A stretch of 64,000 nucleotides of DNA from Saposhnikovia divaricata (GCA_036435485.1 CM071597.1:168808147-168872146); one strand, 5' to 3'; counted from the stretch's first letter, positions 51,721 to 62,970 are shown. Notes: a model not told the origin generated them from the sequence alone. Numbers and translations: made by a program.

Positions 51721-54700
51721 GGGCCCACATGTTGGGCCCACCTTTAAATTAATTAAATAATAATTATTTAATTAGTAATTAAATAATAATAATAATTTAA
51801 TAATTAATTAATTAATTATTACATGCTGGGCCCACTTGTGGGGCCCACCTTTAAATTAATTAAATAATATTTATTTAATAATTAAATATTAATTAATTAA
51901 TTAAATATTAATTAATATTATACGTGGGGCCCACATGTTGGGCCCACCTTTAAATTAATTAAATAATAATTATTTAATTAGTAATTAAATAATAAAAATA
52001 ATTTAATAATTAATTAATTAATTATTACATGCTGGGCCCACTTGTGGGGCCCACCTTTAAATTAATTAAATAATATTTATTCATTTAATAATTAATTAAT
52101 TAATTAAATATTAATTAATATTATACGTGGGGCCCACATATTGGGCCCACTTGTGGGGCCCACTTTTAAATTAATTAAATAATAGTTATTTAATTAGTAA
52201 TCAAATAATAATAATAATTTAATAATTAATTAATTAATTATTACATGTTGGGCCCACTTGTGGGGCCCACCTTTAAATTAATTAAATAATATTTATTTAT
52301 TTAATAATTAATTATTAATTAATTAATTAAATATTAATTAATATTATACGTGGGGCCCACATGTTGGGCCCACCTTTAAATTAATTAAATAATAATTATT
52401 TATCTAGTAATTAAATAATAAAATTAATTTAATAATTAATTAATTAATTATTACATGTTGGGCACACTTGTGGGGCCCACCTTTAAATTAATTAAATAAT
52501 ATTTATTTATTTAATTATTAATTAATTAATTAATTATTAATTAATATTATACGTGGGGCCCACATATTGGGCCCACTTGTGGGGCCCACCTTTAAATTAA
52601 TTAAATAATAGTTATTTAATTAATAATTAAATAATAATAATAATTTAATAATTAATTAATTAATTATTACATGTTGGGCCCACTTGTGGGGCCCACCTTT
52701 ATATTAATTAAATAATATTTATTTATTTAATAATTAAATATTAATTAATTAATTAAATATTAATTAATATTATACGTGGGGCCCACATGTTGGGCCCACC
52801 TTTAAATTAATTAAATAATAATTATTTAACTATTAATTAAATAATAATAATAATTTAATAATTAATTAATTAATTATTACATGATGGGCCCACTTGTGGG
52901 GCCCACCTTTAAATTAATTAAATAATATTTATTTAATAATAATTAATTATTAATTAATTAATTAATTATTAATTAATATTATACGTGGGGCCCACATGTT
53001 GGGCCCACCTTTAAATTAATTAAATAATAATTATTTAATTAGTAATTAAATAATAATAATAATTTAATAATTAATTAATTAATTATTACATGTTGGGCCC
53101 ACTTGTGGGGCCCCCCTTTAAATTAATTAAATAATATTTATTTATTTAATAATTAAATATTAATTAATTAATTAATTAATTATTAAATATTATACGTGGG
53201 GCCCACATATTGGGCCCACTTGTGGGGCCCACATTTAAATTAATTAAATAATAGTTATTTAATTAGTAATTAAATAATAATAATAATTTAATTATTAATT
53301 AATTAATTATTACATGTTGGGCCCACTTGTGGGGCCCACCTTTAAATTAATTAAATAATATTTATTTAATAATTAAATATTAATTAATTAATTAAATATT
53401 AATTAATATTATACGTGGGGCCCACATGTTGGGCCCACCTTTAAATTAATTAAATAATAATTATTTAATTAGTAATTAAATAATAAAAATAATTTAATAA
53501 TTAATTAATTAATTATTACATGTTGGGCCCACTTGTGGGGCCCACCTTTAAATTAATTAAATAATATTTATTTAATAATAATTAATTATTAATTAATTAA
53601 TTAATTATTAATTAATATTATATGTTGGGCCCACATGTTGGGCCCACCTTTAAATTAATTAAATAATAATTATTTAATTAGTAATTAAATAATAATAATA
53701 ATTTAATAATTAATTAATTAATTATTACATGTTGGGCCCATATGTTGGGCCCACCTTTAAATTAATTAAATAATAATTATTTAATTAGTAATTAAATAAT
53801 AAAAATAATTTAATAATTAATTAATTAATTATTACATGCTGGGCCCACTTGTGGGGCCCACCTTTAAATTAATTAAATAATATTTATTTAATAATTAAAT
53901 ATTAATTAATTAATTAAATATTAATTAATATTATACGTGGGGCCCACATGTTGGGCCCACCTTTAAATTAATTAAATAATAATTATTTAATTAGTAATTA
54001 AATAATAAAAATAATTTAATAATTAATTAATTAATTATTACATGCTGGGCCCACTTGTGGGGCCCACCTTTAAATTAATTAAATAATATTTATTCATTTA
54101 ATAATTAATTAATTAATTAAATATTAATTAATATTATACGTGGGGCCCACATATTGGGCCCACTTGTGGGGCCCACTTTTAAATTAATTAAATAATAGTT
54201 ATTTAATTAGTAATCAAATAATAATAATAATTTAATAATTAATTAATTAATTATTACATGTTGGGCCCACTTGTGGGGCCCACCTTTAAATTAATTAAAT
54301 AATATTTATTTATTTAATAATTAATTATTAATTAATTAATTAAATATTAATTAATATTATACGTGGGGCCCACATGTTGGGCCCACCTTTAAATTAATTA
54401 AATAATAATTATTTATCTAGTAATTAAATAATAAAAATAATTTAATAATTAATTAATTAATTATTACATGTTGGGCCCACTTGTGGGGCCCACCTTTAAA
54501 TTAATTAAATAATATTTATTTATTTAATTATTAATTAATTAATTAATTATTAATTAATATTATACGTGGGGCCCACATATTGGGCCCACTTGTGGGGCCC
54601 ACCTTTAAATTAATTAAATAATAGTTATTTAATTAATAATTAAATAATAATAATAATTTAATAATTAATTAATTAATTATTACATGTTGGGCCCACTTGT

Positions 54701-55660
54701 GGGGCCCTCCTTTATATTAATTAAATAATATTTATTTATTTAATAATTAAATATTAATTAATTAATTAAATATTAATTAATATTATACGTGGGGCCCACA
54801 TGTTGGGCCCACCTTTAAATTAATTAAATAATAATTATTTAACTATTAATTAAATAATAATAATAATAATAATTAATTAATTAATTATTACATGTTGGGC
54901 CCACTTGTGGGGCCCTCCTTTATATTAATTAAATAATATTTATTTATTTAATAATTAAATATTAATTAATTAATTAAATATTAATTAATATTATACGTGG
55001 GGCCCACATGTTGGGCCCACCTTTAAATTAATTTAATAATAATTATTTAACTATTAATTAAATAATAATAATAATTTATTAATTAATTAATTAATTATTA
55101 CATGATGGGCCCACTTGTGGGGCCCACCTTTAAATTAATTAAATAATATTTATTTAATAATAATTAATTATTAATTAATTAATTAATTATTAATTAATAT
55201 TATACGTGGGGCCCACATGTTGGGCCCACCTTTAAATTAATTAAATAATAATTATTTAATTAGTAATTAAATAATAATAATAATTTAATAATTAATTAAT
55301 TAATTATTACATGTTGGGCCCACTTGTGGGGCCCCCCTTTAAATTAATTAAATAATATTTATTTATTTAATAATTAAATATTAATTAATTAATTAATTAT
55401 TTATTAATTATTACTTAATAATATATGTGGGGCCCACATGTTGAGCCCACTTTTTGGGCCCATCATTAAATTAATTAATTAATAAATATTTATTTAAGAA
55501 TAATTAATTATTATTTAATAATATATGTGGGCCCACATGTTGGGCCCACTATTAAATTAATTAAATAATAAATATTTAATTAATAATTAATTAATAATAA
55601 TTAAATAATAATTAACTAATTAATTATTGTGGGGCCACATGTTGGGCCACCATTATATTA
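51721..55660. repeat. AT-rich tandem array, about 205-220-bp unit, with GGGCCCAC blocks
   Basis: About 18 units, each with ATTATACGTGGGGCCCACAT, then TTGGGCCCACCTTTAAATTA, long TTAATTAA runs, and ATTATTACATGTTGGGCCCA with CTTGTGGGGCCCACC. A higher-order duplication is visible: diagnostic variants (GTAATCAAATAAT at 52197 and 54210, TTTATTCATTT near 52077 and 54090) recur 2013 bp apart. Non-coding. Confidence 0.93.
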
Positions 55661-55791
55661 ACTTCTATTGTAACACCAGTTTGGCACCTAATGTAACAGT
55701 ATTTGAGGTTTGTTACAATAAGCGAGTAATGTAACACTTTTCAAATGTAACAGTTCAAAAAGTATTACATCAGGCCATATTTGGCGTAGTG
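55661..55791. repeat. CACTA-3 right subterminal region
   Basis: TGTAACACCAG, CCTAATGTAACAG, AATGTAACAC and related motifs, then the TIR. Matches the AATGTAAC motifs of the left end. Confidence 0.82.
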
Positions 55792-55816
55792 TGTGTAGGA
55801 TGCCATAGATCCTAAA

Positions 55817-56290
55817 TGTTAGAAATACTGACTCAAGTGATGTCAAGATGTGTCCTAAGGAGCTGGTCGTCATAAATTGGAAACACATCAAGATTACAAG
55901 ACTGATCAGGATTTAAAGATTGTAAATATCTGTTACTCATTATTTTTAGGATAGATTGATATGTCGGTTCCTAACTTGTAGGAACGAAGATGTCAATTAG
56001 GATATGTACTTAGAGTCATGAGTAATTGATTTAACATATCTTGTAATTGATAGGGTAGTTGTGTATTGTATATGAACACAGTTTATGTTTTACATAATGG
56101 TAATCGCTTACACGAGATATCTTGTTGCCTAGCAGCTTTTAAAAACTCAAAATTTCTTAAGAGAGCTTTGTAACAGTTTTATATCAGTAATCAATAAAAC
56201 TGTTATTTTTCATACTTGTGTTATTTGAAGTCGAAAATCTTATACAATTATATTCAACCCCCTTCTATAATTGTAAATCACTGGGCAACA
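55817..56290 (+). mobile_element. Sirevirus (Ty1/copia) 5' LTR
   Basis: TGTTAGAAATAC ... CACTGGGCAACA, 474 bp, followed by the primer site TGGTATCAGAG at 56293-56303. It inserted 25 bp after the right end of CACTA-3, in copia-2 gag; CTAAA at 55812-55816 is the presumed left copy of the target duplication. The 3' LTR is outside the window. Confidence 0.82.
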
Positions 56291-56359
56291 GTTGGTATCA
56301 GAGAAAACTGATTATTACTAGTCAAAAATGATCTTAAGATGTCGACAAGTAAGTATTAA

Positions 56360-58159
56360 AGCATTAAGATTCCCATCCTCCAAAAGTCTGAGTACCCTAC
56401 ATGAAGGGTAAAGATGTTGATGTATCTGGAAGCCACTAATACTGACTATCTTGATAAAATCTATGATGGACCTTATTATGTCCCTAAGAAACTGGTTCCA
56501 TTAACAGGGACTGTCCCTGAACACAGAGAAAGAGTGGACTGTAGAGGAAAAGGTTGAGATACTCAAGGATGTTAAGATGAAAAATATCTTGCACAATAGT
56601 CTTGATGCTGTCATGTCTAACATAGTGATAGCATGCAAAACTGCTAAGAAGATCTGGGAAACTTTGGAGACTCAATGCCAAGGCACAGAGTCTATCAAAA
56701 AGAATAGAAGGGCACTACTGATTCAAGATGATGAACAGTTTGATGCCAAACCTGATGAGAGTCTTATAGATATGTATGATAGATTCCTTACTTTGCTGAA
56801 TAATTTATCTCTAGTAGGCAAAGAGTATGAAGCTGAAGACTCAAACACCAAGTTTCTAAGAGCTTTACATCAGAATGACTTGGATAATGTGTCTCTTAAT
56901 GAAGTTTATGGGATGCTGAGAACTCATGATCTTGAAGTTCAACAGAGGAGAATCAAGAAGAATGTCAAGGAAAAGTTTGTTGCCTTGAATGTTGAAACAA
57001 AATCAAAAGGAAAAGCTGTGGAGGTCTCAAGGAGAAAGGTGAAAGTTGTAGAGTCAGATCCTGATGACTCATCATCAGATACTGATGCGAATCCTGATAC
57101 TGATACTGATGATGACTCTACTAATTATGACATGATGGAAATGGTTGCTATGATAGTCAAGGGCTTTAAAAAGATGAATTATAGGAAGGCTATGAGGCAA
57201 GGCACCTATCAGAAGAGATCCTTCAATGTTGACAAAGATATGTACAAGAAGAAGGATAGCAAAACTAGCAAGTTTGACAAGTCAAAGGTCAAATGCTACA
57301 ACTGTGATGGGATGGGAAATTTCGTAACTGAATGCAAGAAGGCCAAAGCCAAAGCTCTCATCTCTTCAAGCAAGAATTAGATGGACTCTTCCTCAGATTC
57401 TGATGAGAAAAAGGTGAACTATGAATTGATGGCCAATGCTGATGAGATTGTTTCTCCTGATAATAAGGTACCTGAAACTATTTTTGATTTTGATACTGAT
57501 AGTGTTTCTGAGTTAAGATCATTTCTAAAATCATTGCATGTAATTTTTAAAAGTCAATCTCTTTAGAATGCAAGGATTCTAACTGAAATGTCAGAAGTCA
57601 TGAAAAGAAATGATCATATAGAAGCTGAGTTACTTTTTATGCAGGAAGTTCAAACTGAATGTGATAAGGCTAAACACATGTAAATTGAATTAGAATTGAA
57701 ATGTACTTCCCTGGAAAAAGAACTTTATATGCTAATGATAAACTCAGAACCTGGACTGACTCAGGAAAGAAATTTCATGAAATCAATACTGATAAAAATT
57801 GGAAAGAATGCCTAGGGTACAAGTCAGAAAAAGATAAGAAACTGAAACAGAAAATTGTTCATGAGACAACAAAACCTAAGATCTACAGACATGTTATAGA
57901 CAAAACCAAATCTGATATTGAGCCTGTCAATTTTGTGTATAGTAAAGATCCCAAATCAGTTACTGAAAAGGGATCTACCTCTGCTAAACAAAATTCAGAG
58001 TATGAGTCTAAACTGTCAAAGTGATAAGTACTAAAAATGTAGGTCTTATGTCTAAGAAACATGTGAGAGAGAAAATCTGTGAAGTTACAGATAGACAAAG
58101 AACATCGACCGCTAAGAGAAACAAGAATGGTAAAGTTGGAATTAATAAAGAGAACAATT
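56360..58159 (+). pseudogene. gag: Sirevirus gag, N-terminal part, with stops
   Basis: An upstream frame gives EATNTDYLDKIYDGPYYVPK, then a frameshift near 56510, then the main frame from 56577: NILHNSLDAVMSNIVIACKT, CQGTESIKKNRRALLIQDDE, FLTLLNNLSLVGKEYEAED, an acidic SDPDDSSSDTDANPDTDTDD segment and a CCHC knuckle CYNCDGMGNFVTEC at about 57295. These are Sirevirus hallmarks. In-frame TAGs at 57378 (Trp expected) and 57564 (Gln expected) and later shifts disable it. The last frame (VREKICEVTDRQRTSTAKRN, GINKENN) runs into CACTA-4 and resumes at 62974 as SIRQLPDRQRKKW. Confidence 0.88.
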
Positions 58160-58164
58160 CACTA

Positions 58165-58820
58165 CAACAAAAACGCGATCATACAACACCTTTCACACAA
58201 CGGTTAAACAAATACCCGTTGTCCCGAAAAAACAAACAACGGTGAATTCGTTCTCCTCGTAAAACTGTTGTCCGAGTGTTTTTATGACAACTGTTATAGC
58301 ACTTATTTGAAACTATTGTCTAAGCGGTGTACTCCGATAAAGTTAGACAATTGTTCTTAAATTGCACTCTTGTCTTACATGCTTTAACATAACACTCCAA
58401 AACTGTTGTTAATAAACTAACTTATAGTAGCGTGAGACAATGGTTTTGGTCTTTACGTTGTGTAATTCAGACAAGTGTTTATTATAACCATTGTCTGAAT
58501 AAACTTAAAAAACGGGTCTTACATACCATTGTGAAAAGGAAAGCTTACAGACAATGGTTTTATGAAACTGTTGTCTGAACTACTGAAAAATTTGAATTGA
58601 ATTGGGTGGGAAATAATGAAATATTTGGTGGGAAATAATGAAATAATTTGAACTGAATTTGGTGGGAAATAATGAAAATTTTGAATTGGATTTTGGGGGA
58701 AATTATAAAATATTCAGACAACAGTTTTTTGATAAAAAAAATGTTGTGTGATAGTGAAGCACAACAACGGTTTTTTATAAAAACCGTTGTGTAATGTTTT
58801 ACACTTTTAAATCGTTAAAC
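58165..58820. repeat. CACTA-4 left subterminal repeats
   Basis: Many copies of ACAACGGTT / AACCGTTGT and CAGACAATGGTTTTATGAAA-type motifs in both orientations, with a short internal triplication of GGTGGGAAATAATGAAAT (58604-58680). Mirrors the right end. Confidence 0.8.
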
Positions 58821-58839
58821 AACAGTTTGCGTATTTTTT

Positions 58840-60600
58840 CGATGATCTAATGATTTTAGTGATGTGTCCAAAAATCTAAAATAATTCAAATTAATCTTTT
58901 ATGATTCTATAACATAAACATCCCAAATGAACTACTGATCACTATAACTAGTCTCGTCCCGATTGAATATAATCTATTTTTTTAAAATCTTTTTTCTATG
59001 ATCCAACCGTACGGATGATGTTATATATTGAATATATTGATGTGCAAAAAAAATTAAAATATTTAAAATAATTTCGGTATGAGTTTATAATATAAATACT
59101 CCAAAAGTACTACTCCTTCTAACTAGTCTCGTCCCGATTAAACGTACTCTATTTTTTTAAAATCTTTTTCAATGATCCAACCGTTTTGGATGATATTATA
59201 TATTTAATATAGTGATGTGAAAAAAATTTAGAAAATATCAAATTATTCTTGTTTGATAATTTAATGGTCAACTATCAATCGTATTATTTGGTCAAACTAG
59301 TCTAATTTTGGAATAACTCCGTATTAAATTCTTTTTTCGACGATCCAACCGTACGGTTGATAATATATATTGAATATATTGATGTGCAAAAAAAATTAAA
59401 ATATTTAAAATTATTCTTGAATGAGTTTATAATAAAATCTCACCAAAAGTACTACTTCTTCTAACTAATCTCATCCCGATTGAACGTAATCTATTCTTTT
59501 AAAACCTTTTTTCTATGATCCAACCGTACGGATGATGTTATATATTAAATATATTGATGTGCAAAAAAAATTAAAATATTTAAAATTATTCTCCTATGAG
59601 TTTATAATATAAATCCTCCAAAAGTACTACTCCTTCTAACTAGTCTCGTCTCGATTGAACGTACTCTATTTTTTTAAATCTTTTTTCGATGATCCAACCG
59701 TACGGATGATATTAAATATTGAATATAGTGATGTGAAAAAAAATAATAGAAAATATCAAATTATTCTTGTATGATATTTTAATGGTCAACTATCAAAAGT
59801 ACTATTTGGTCAAACTAGTATAATTTTGGAATAACTCCGTATTAAATTCTTTTTTCTACGATTCAACCATACGGATGATAACCTATATTGAATATATTGA
59901 TGTGCAAAAAAATTAAAAAATTTAAAATTATTCTTGAATGAGTTTATAATAAAAGCTCACCAAAAGTACTGCTTCTTCTAACTAGTCTCATCCCGATTGA
60001 ACGTAATCTATTTTTTTAAAATCTTTTTTCTATGATCCAACCGTAAGGATGATGTTATATATTGAATATATTGATGTGCAAAAAAAATTAAAATATTTAA
60101 AATAATTCTCGTATGAGTGTATAATATAAATTCTCCAAAAGTACTACTCCTTCTAACTAGTCTCGTCCCGATTGAACGTACTCTATTTTTTTAAAATCTT
60201 TTTTCGAAGATCCAACCGTACGGATGATATTATATATTGAATATAGTGATGTGAATTTCTTTTAGAAAATATCAAATTATTCTTGTATGATATTTTAATG
60301 GTCAACTATCAAAAGTACTATTTGGTCAAACTTGTCTAACTTTGGAATAACTCCGTATTAAATTCTTTTTTCGACGATCCAACCATACGGATGATAATCT
60401 ATATTGAATATATTGATGTGCAAAAAAAATTAAAATATTTAAAATTATTCTTGTATGAGTTTATAATAAAAACTCACCAAAAGTACTACTTCTTCTAACT
60501 AGTCTCATCCCGATTGAATGTCTATTTTTATATAATCTTTTTTTTAACGATCCAATCATACAAATGATGTTATATATTGATTTTAGTGATGTGTGCCAAA
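58840..60600. repeat. CACTA-4 tandem array, about 175-bp unit, about 10 copies
   Basis: GATCCAACCGTACGGATGAT-type cores recur near 58997, 59173, 59343, 59517, 59692, 59861, 60036, 60210, 60377 and 60549. Each is preceded by AACTAGTCTCGTCCCGATTG and CTATTTTTTTAAAATC. Alternate units differ (ACTACTCCTTCTAACTAG against TTTGGTCAAACTAGT), hinting at a two- or three-unit higher-order pattern of about 0.5 kb. Homologous to the CACTA-1 array read in the opposite direction. Confidence 0.92.
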
Positions 60601-60689
60601 AATTAGAAAAAATATAAATTGACGATTACTTTCCTTGTGTTGAAATTTAATATATAGTTATAAATTATTAAAAGGAAAATTAATTAAAA

Positions 60690-61090
60690 ATGAAATATAT
60701 GTTTTTAGAGGCCAAAAAAGGGGCGGTAATATTCCCTCCAAACAAAAATATCAAGTGTTCATCTCCCCCCAAAACAAAAATAATTCAGATCTTATCAATA
60801 GCTAATCTCTTCCTCACAAAGTCACAAGTCTCCCTCTCTCGCCTCTCACCCCGAGTAGCCTCCCAGCCCGCTCTAATATTAATAAACACTCTCTAATTCC
60901 TCCCCAAATCAAACATACCTTTCTCTCGATTAATCCCTAGATCCTCTGAATTGCTCTACGCACGGACGCTCTAATTCATCTTTTATATTTGAGGTTTGAA
61001 GAATCGCATTGTATAGTGTCTTGTTAATTGCTCTCGATTAATCCCTAGATCCTCTGAAATGCTCTACGGACGGATGTTCTCTTGTTCTCT
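60690..61090 (+). promoter_or_regulatory. CACTA-4 promoter/leader-like region
   Basis: GGGGCGGTAATATTCCCTCC at about 60720, then CT-rich leader (TCTCCCTCTCTCGCCTCTCA, 60829 on). A near-duplicate segment TCTCGATTAATCCCTAGATC occurs at 60922 and 61032, so the leader has a duplication of about 110 bp. Same position relative to array and cargo as in the other elements. Confidence 0.5.
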
Positions 61091-61297
61091 CCTAGAGGCA
61101 GTTGGTAATATCCTTCCCCCACCTCTCTCTCTGTCTCCCCCCTCCCATGTTCTCCCATGTTCATCTTCTTTTTCTAATAATATTTTCCTTATTTTAATTT
61201 TCCTTATTCTTTTTTTACTGGTTAATTTCTTTAATCTTATTGATGTTTAGTTCTTCAATTCTTGATTAATTTATCTAGTTGCAATATATGATTACAG

Positions 61298-61413
61298 GGG
61301 ATAGTGCTCCTCCAGAGAGGCCAGTTTCACCTGATAAACTTTATAGGGTTGGCCTTTTGAAAAATCGATTTGCAGATACAATTTTAAAAGCTCAAGAAAA
61401 GACTCTCAAACAG
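61298..61413 (+). pseudogene. Captured GTE-type bromodomain protein exon
   Basis: After acceptor ATTACAG the frame reads DSAPPERPVSPDKLYRVGLL then KNRFADTILKAQEKTLKQ. This is the conserved region C-terminal to the NET domain in a subset of plant GTE (bromodomain, BET-like) proteins, where SPDKLYRAALL-RFADTILKA is typical. The donor reads CAGGGATG with no GT, and the downstream Lys/Glu-rich part of the family is absent. Neither bromodomain nor NET domain is present. A captured fragment of about 38 codons. Confidence 0.75.
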
Positions 61414-62450
61414 GGATGTACCATGATCGTTTTCTCGTCTCGTTCTGTTTGTGTTTGAACCAATCTACCTGTTGCATCAAAAAATATAGTTCATTTACTG
61501 TATCAAACATGTTTCAAGCGCTGAGTGTCACTACTTGTTTGATAAATTGTGTAGTAAACTGAATCTTTATTGCAGTAATAGTCCTTGTATTTCAGTGAAT
61601 TATGTTTACAAGCTATTGATGCTTCTATTGAAGCACAATATTGGTCATGGTGCTTTTATTGGTTCCTTCAGATTAAGAAATTCACTCTCTTATAATCAAC
61701 AAAGTTAGAGGACTTGGAATTTATCTAGTCAGGCCAAATTTGTGATACTACAAGACAGTGACTGGTGAGTTTTCATCCTTTCATCGTCTGCCATTGCTGT
61801 ATTGTGTATGGTATTTGGTATTTTATGAATTCTCTGGTTGATTTGTAACTTTTGGATCTTGCTCACAAGATTGGCTAAAAAAAATAATTCCAAGTTTAAC
61901 TTGTCTGCATTGAGATTTATCCGTCTTTATGAGTAGATGTTGTGGATGTTGTTTCTAGTTAGATATATCACGTTATTACATGAATCGAGTAAGAAAACAG
62001 CATTTTAACCTATGAAATTTTCAGTGCAGTTGTCAATGTTGGGGCTGCACTCTTCTTCTTCCAATAATTGGCTGGCATAAACACTGTTATGTGAGTTGTA
62101 TACTGCTTTTATAATTCTCCTTTAGGTCCTTTTTCTATGAAATAGCATCAGTTAATTGTTGTTTTATGTGATGTTTATGCCAGGATCTGATTGATGCTCC
62201 AACTGTTGTGGTAAGAGGTCACCATGGAAAGCTCCACATTTAAGGACTTCAAATGATCATTGATGAGCGGTGGACGAGAGCATGATCCAATTGCTGCTAT
62301 TATGCTTCCTTGGCAATTAGAGATAGTTCTTGCTGCTATTCAGACTTTTCCCTATGTAAATATAATATATATAATTTTTTTATGATTTATTATTGAAGTT
62401 TTATGCTCCTTTATGTTGATTTGTTGCATTGTGTAAGACTCATTTTTGAT
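61414..62450 (+). other. CACTA-4 cargo region, unidentified exon-like pieces
   Basis: Intron-like T-rich DNA with short exon candidates: near 62026 a frame reads AVVNVGAALFFFQ before a stop, and near 62185 DLIDAPTVV precedes GTAAGA. I do not recognise these. Origin from host genes is inferred from codon-like composition and splice signals only. Confidence 0.35.
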
Positions 62451-62454
62451 ATAT

Positions 62455-62970
62455 ATAAACCATTGTGTGTTAAATTGAAACACGATACAAGAGCACAAAA
62501 AACGGTTGTACAAATGTAAAAGAACGACACATATTCAATGGTTTATAAACATTGTGTTTTAACGTATCCAACAACAATTTAAATATTAAAAACACTTGTC
62601 TTTAGATGGCAAAAACAATAGTTCAAATTAAACAAACTATTGTGTATAATTCTAAACAACAATGGACAAATTCTAAAAGAATGTTGTGTGATTTCCATTC
62701 AGGCAAGTGTGTATTCAACTAAAACTATTGTCTATAATTCCCAACAACAATGGACAAATTCTACAAGAATGTTGTGTGATTTACATTCCGACAAGTGTTT
62801 ATTCAGTTAAAACTATTGTGTAGCATCTAAACAACAATGGTTTCTAAATCGAGTGTTGTTGTTTCTGGCTATTACACAACGCGTCTAGAGATGAAGTCAT
62901 TGTGTTACGTAATTTTTAACAACAATTTAAAACTGTTGTGTTATCCATCGGGTAAATAACCATTGTATGA
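62455..62970. repeat. CACTA-4 right subterminal repeats
   Basis: AACAACAATGG, CCATTGT and AAAACTATTGTGTA motifs, with two near-identical stretches (ATTCCCAACAACAATGGACA type, 62640-62690 and 62735-62785). Mirror of the left end. Confidence 0.8.

Larger units (their letters stand above)
37840..55791 (-). mobile_element. CACTA-3: 18-kb En/Spm-type transposon with two transposition genes
   Basis: Left end CACTACGGGGAATATGGCCT; right end, read on the minus strand, CACTACGCCAAATATGGCCT. The flanking TGT (37837-37839 and 55792-55794) is a perfect duplication, and excision restores copia gag. It encodes a TNP2-type transposase and a TNPA-like protein, both on the minus strand and both apparently intact, so it may be autonomous. 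About 5.7 kb of tandem repeats lie between the transposase promoter and the right end, making it unusually long for a two-gene CACTA. The left TIR differs from the right at bases 8-10 (GGG against CCA). Confidence 0.95.
58160..62970 (+). mobile_element. CACTA-4: 3'-truncated CACTA transposon with gene fragment
   Basis: Left end CACTACAACAAAAACGCGAT followed by CATACAAC. The right end stops at CATTGTATGA, the inverse of the inner part of the left TIR, so about the last 18 bp, including the terminal CACTA, are missing. Sirevirus gag reads through when the element is removed (ENN then SIRQLPDRQ). The left flank is ATT and the right flank TTT, an imperfect duplication. Length is about 4.8 kb. There is no transposase. 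Cargo on the plus strand includes a GTE-family exon. Confidence 0.82.

Noticed and set aside
49918..51728. Long open frames encoding 13-residue repeats (TWRSTGISGQPIV type)
   Set aside because: They follow from the 39-bp repeat period being a multiple of three. Frames are open on both strands, there are no flanking signals, and breaks occur wherever unit length changes.
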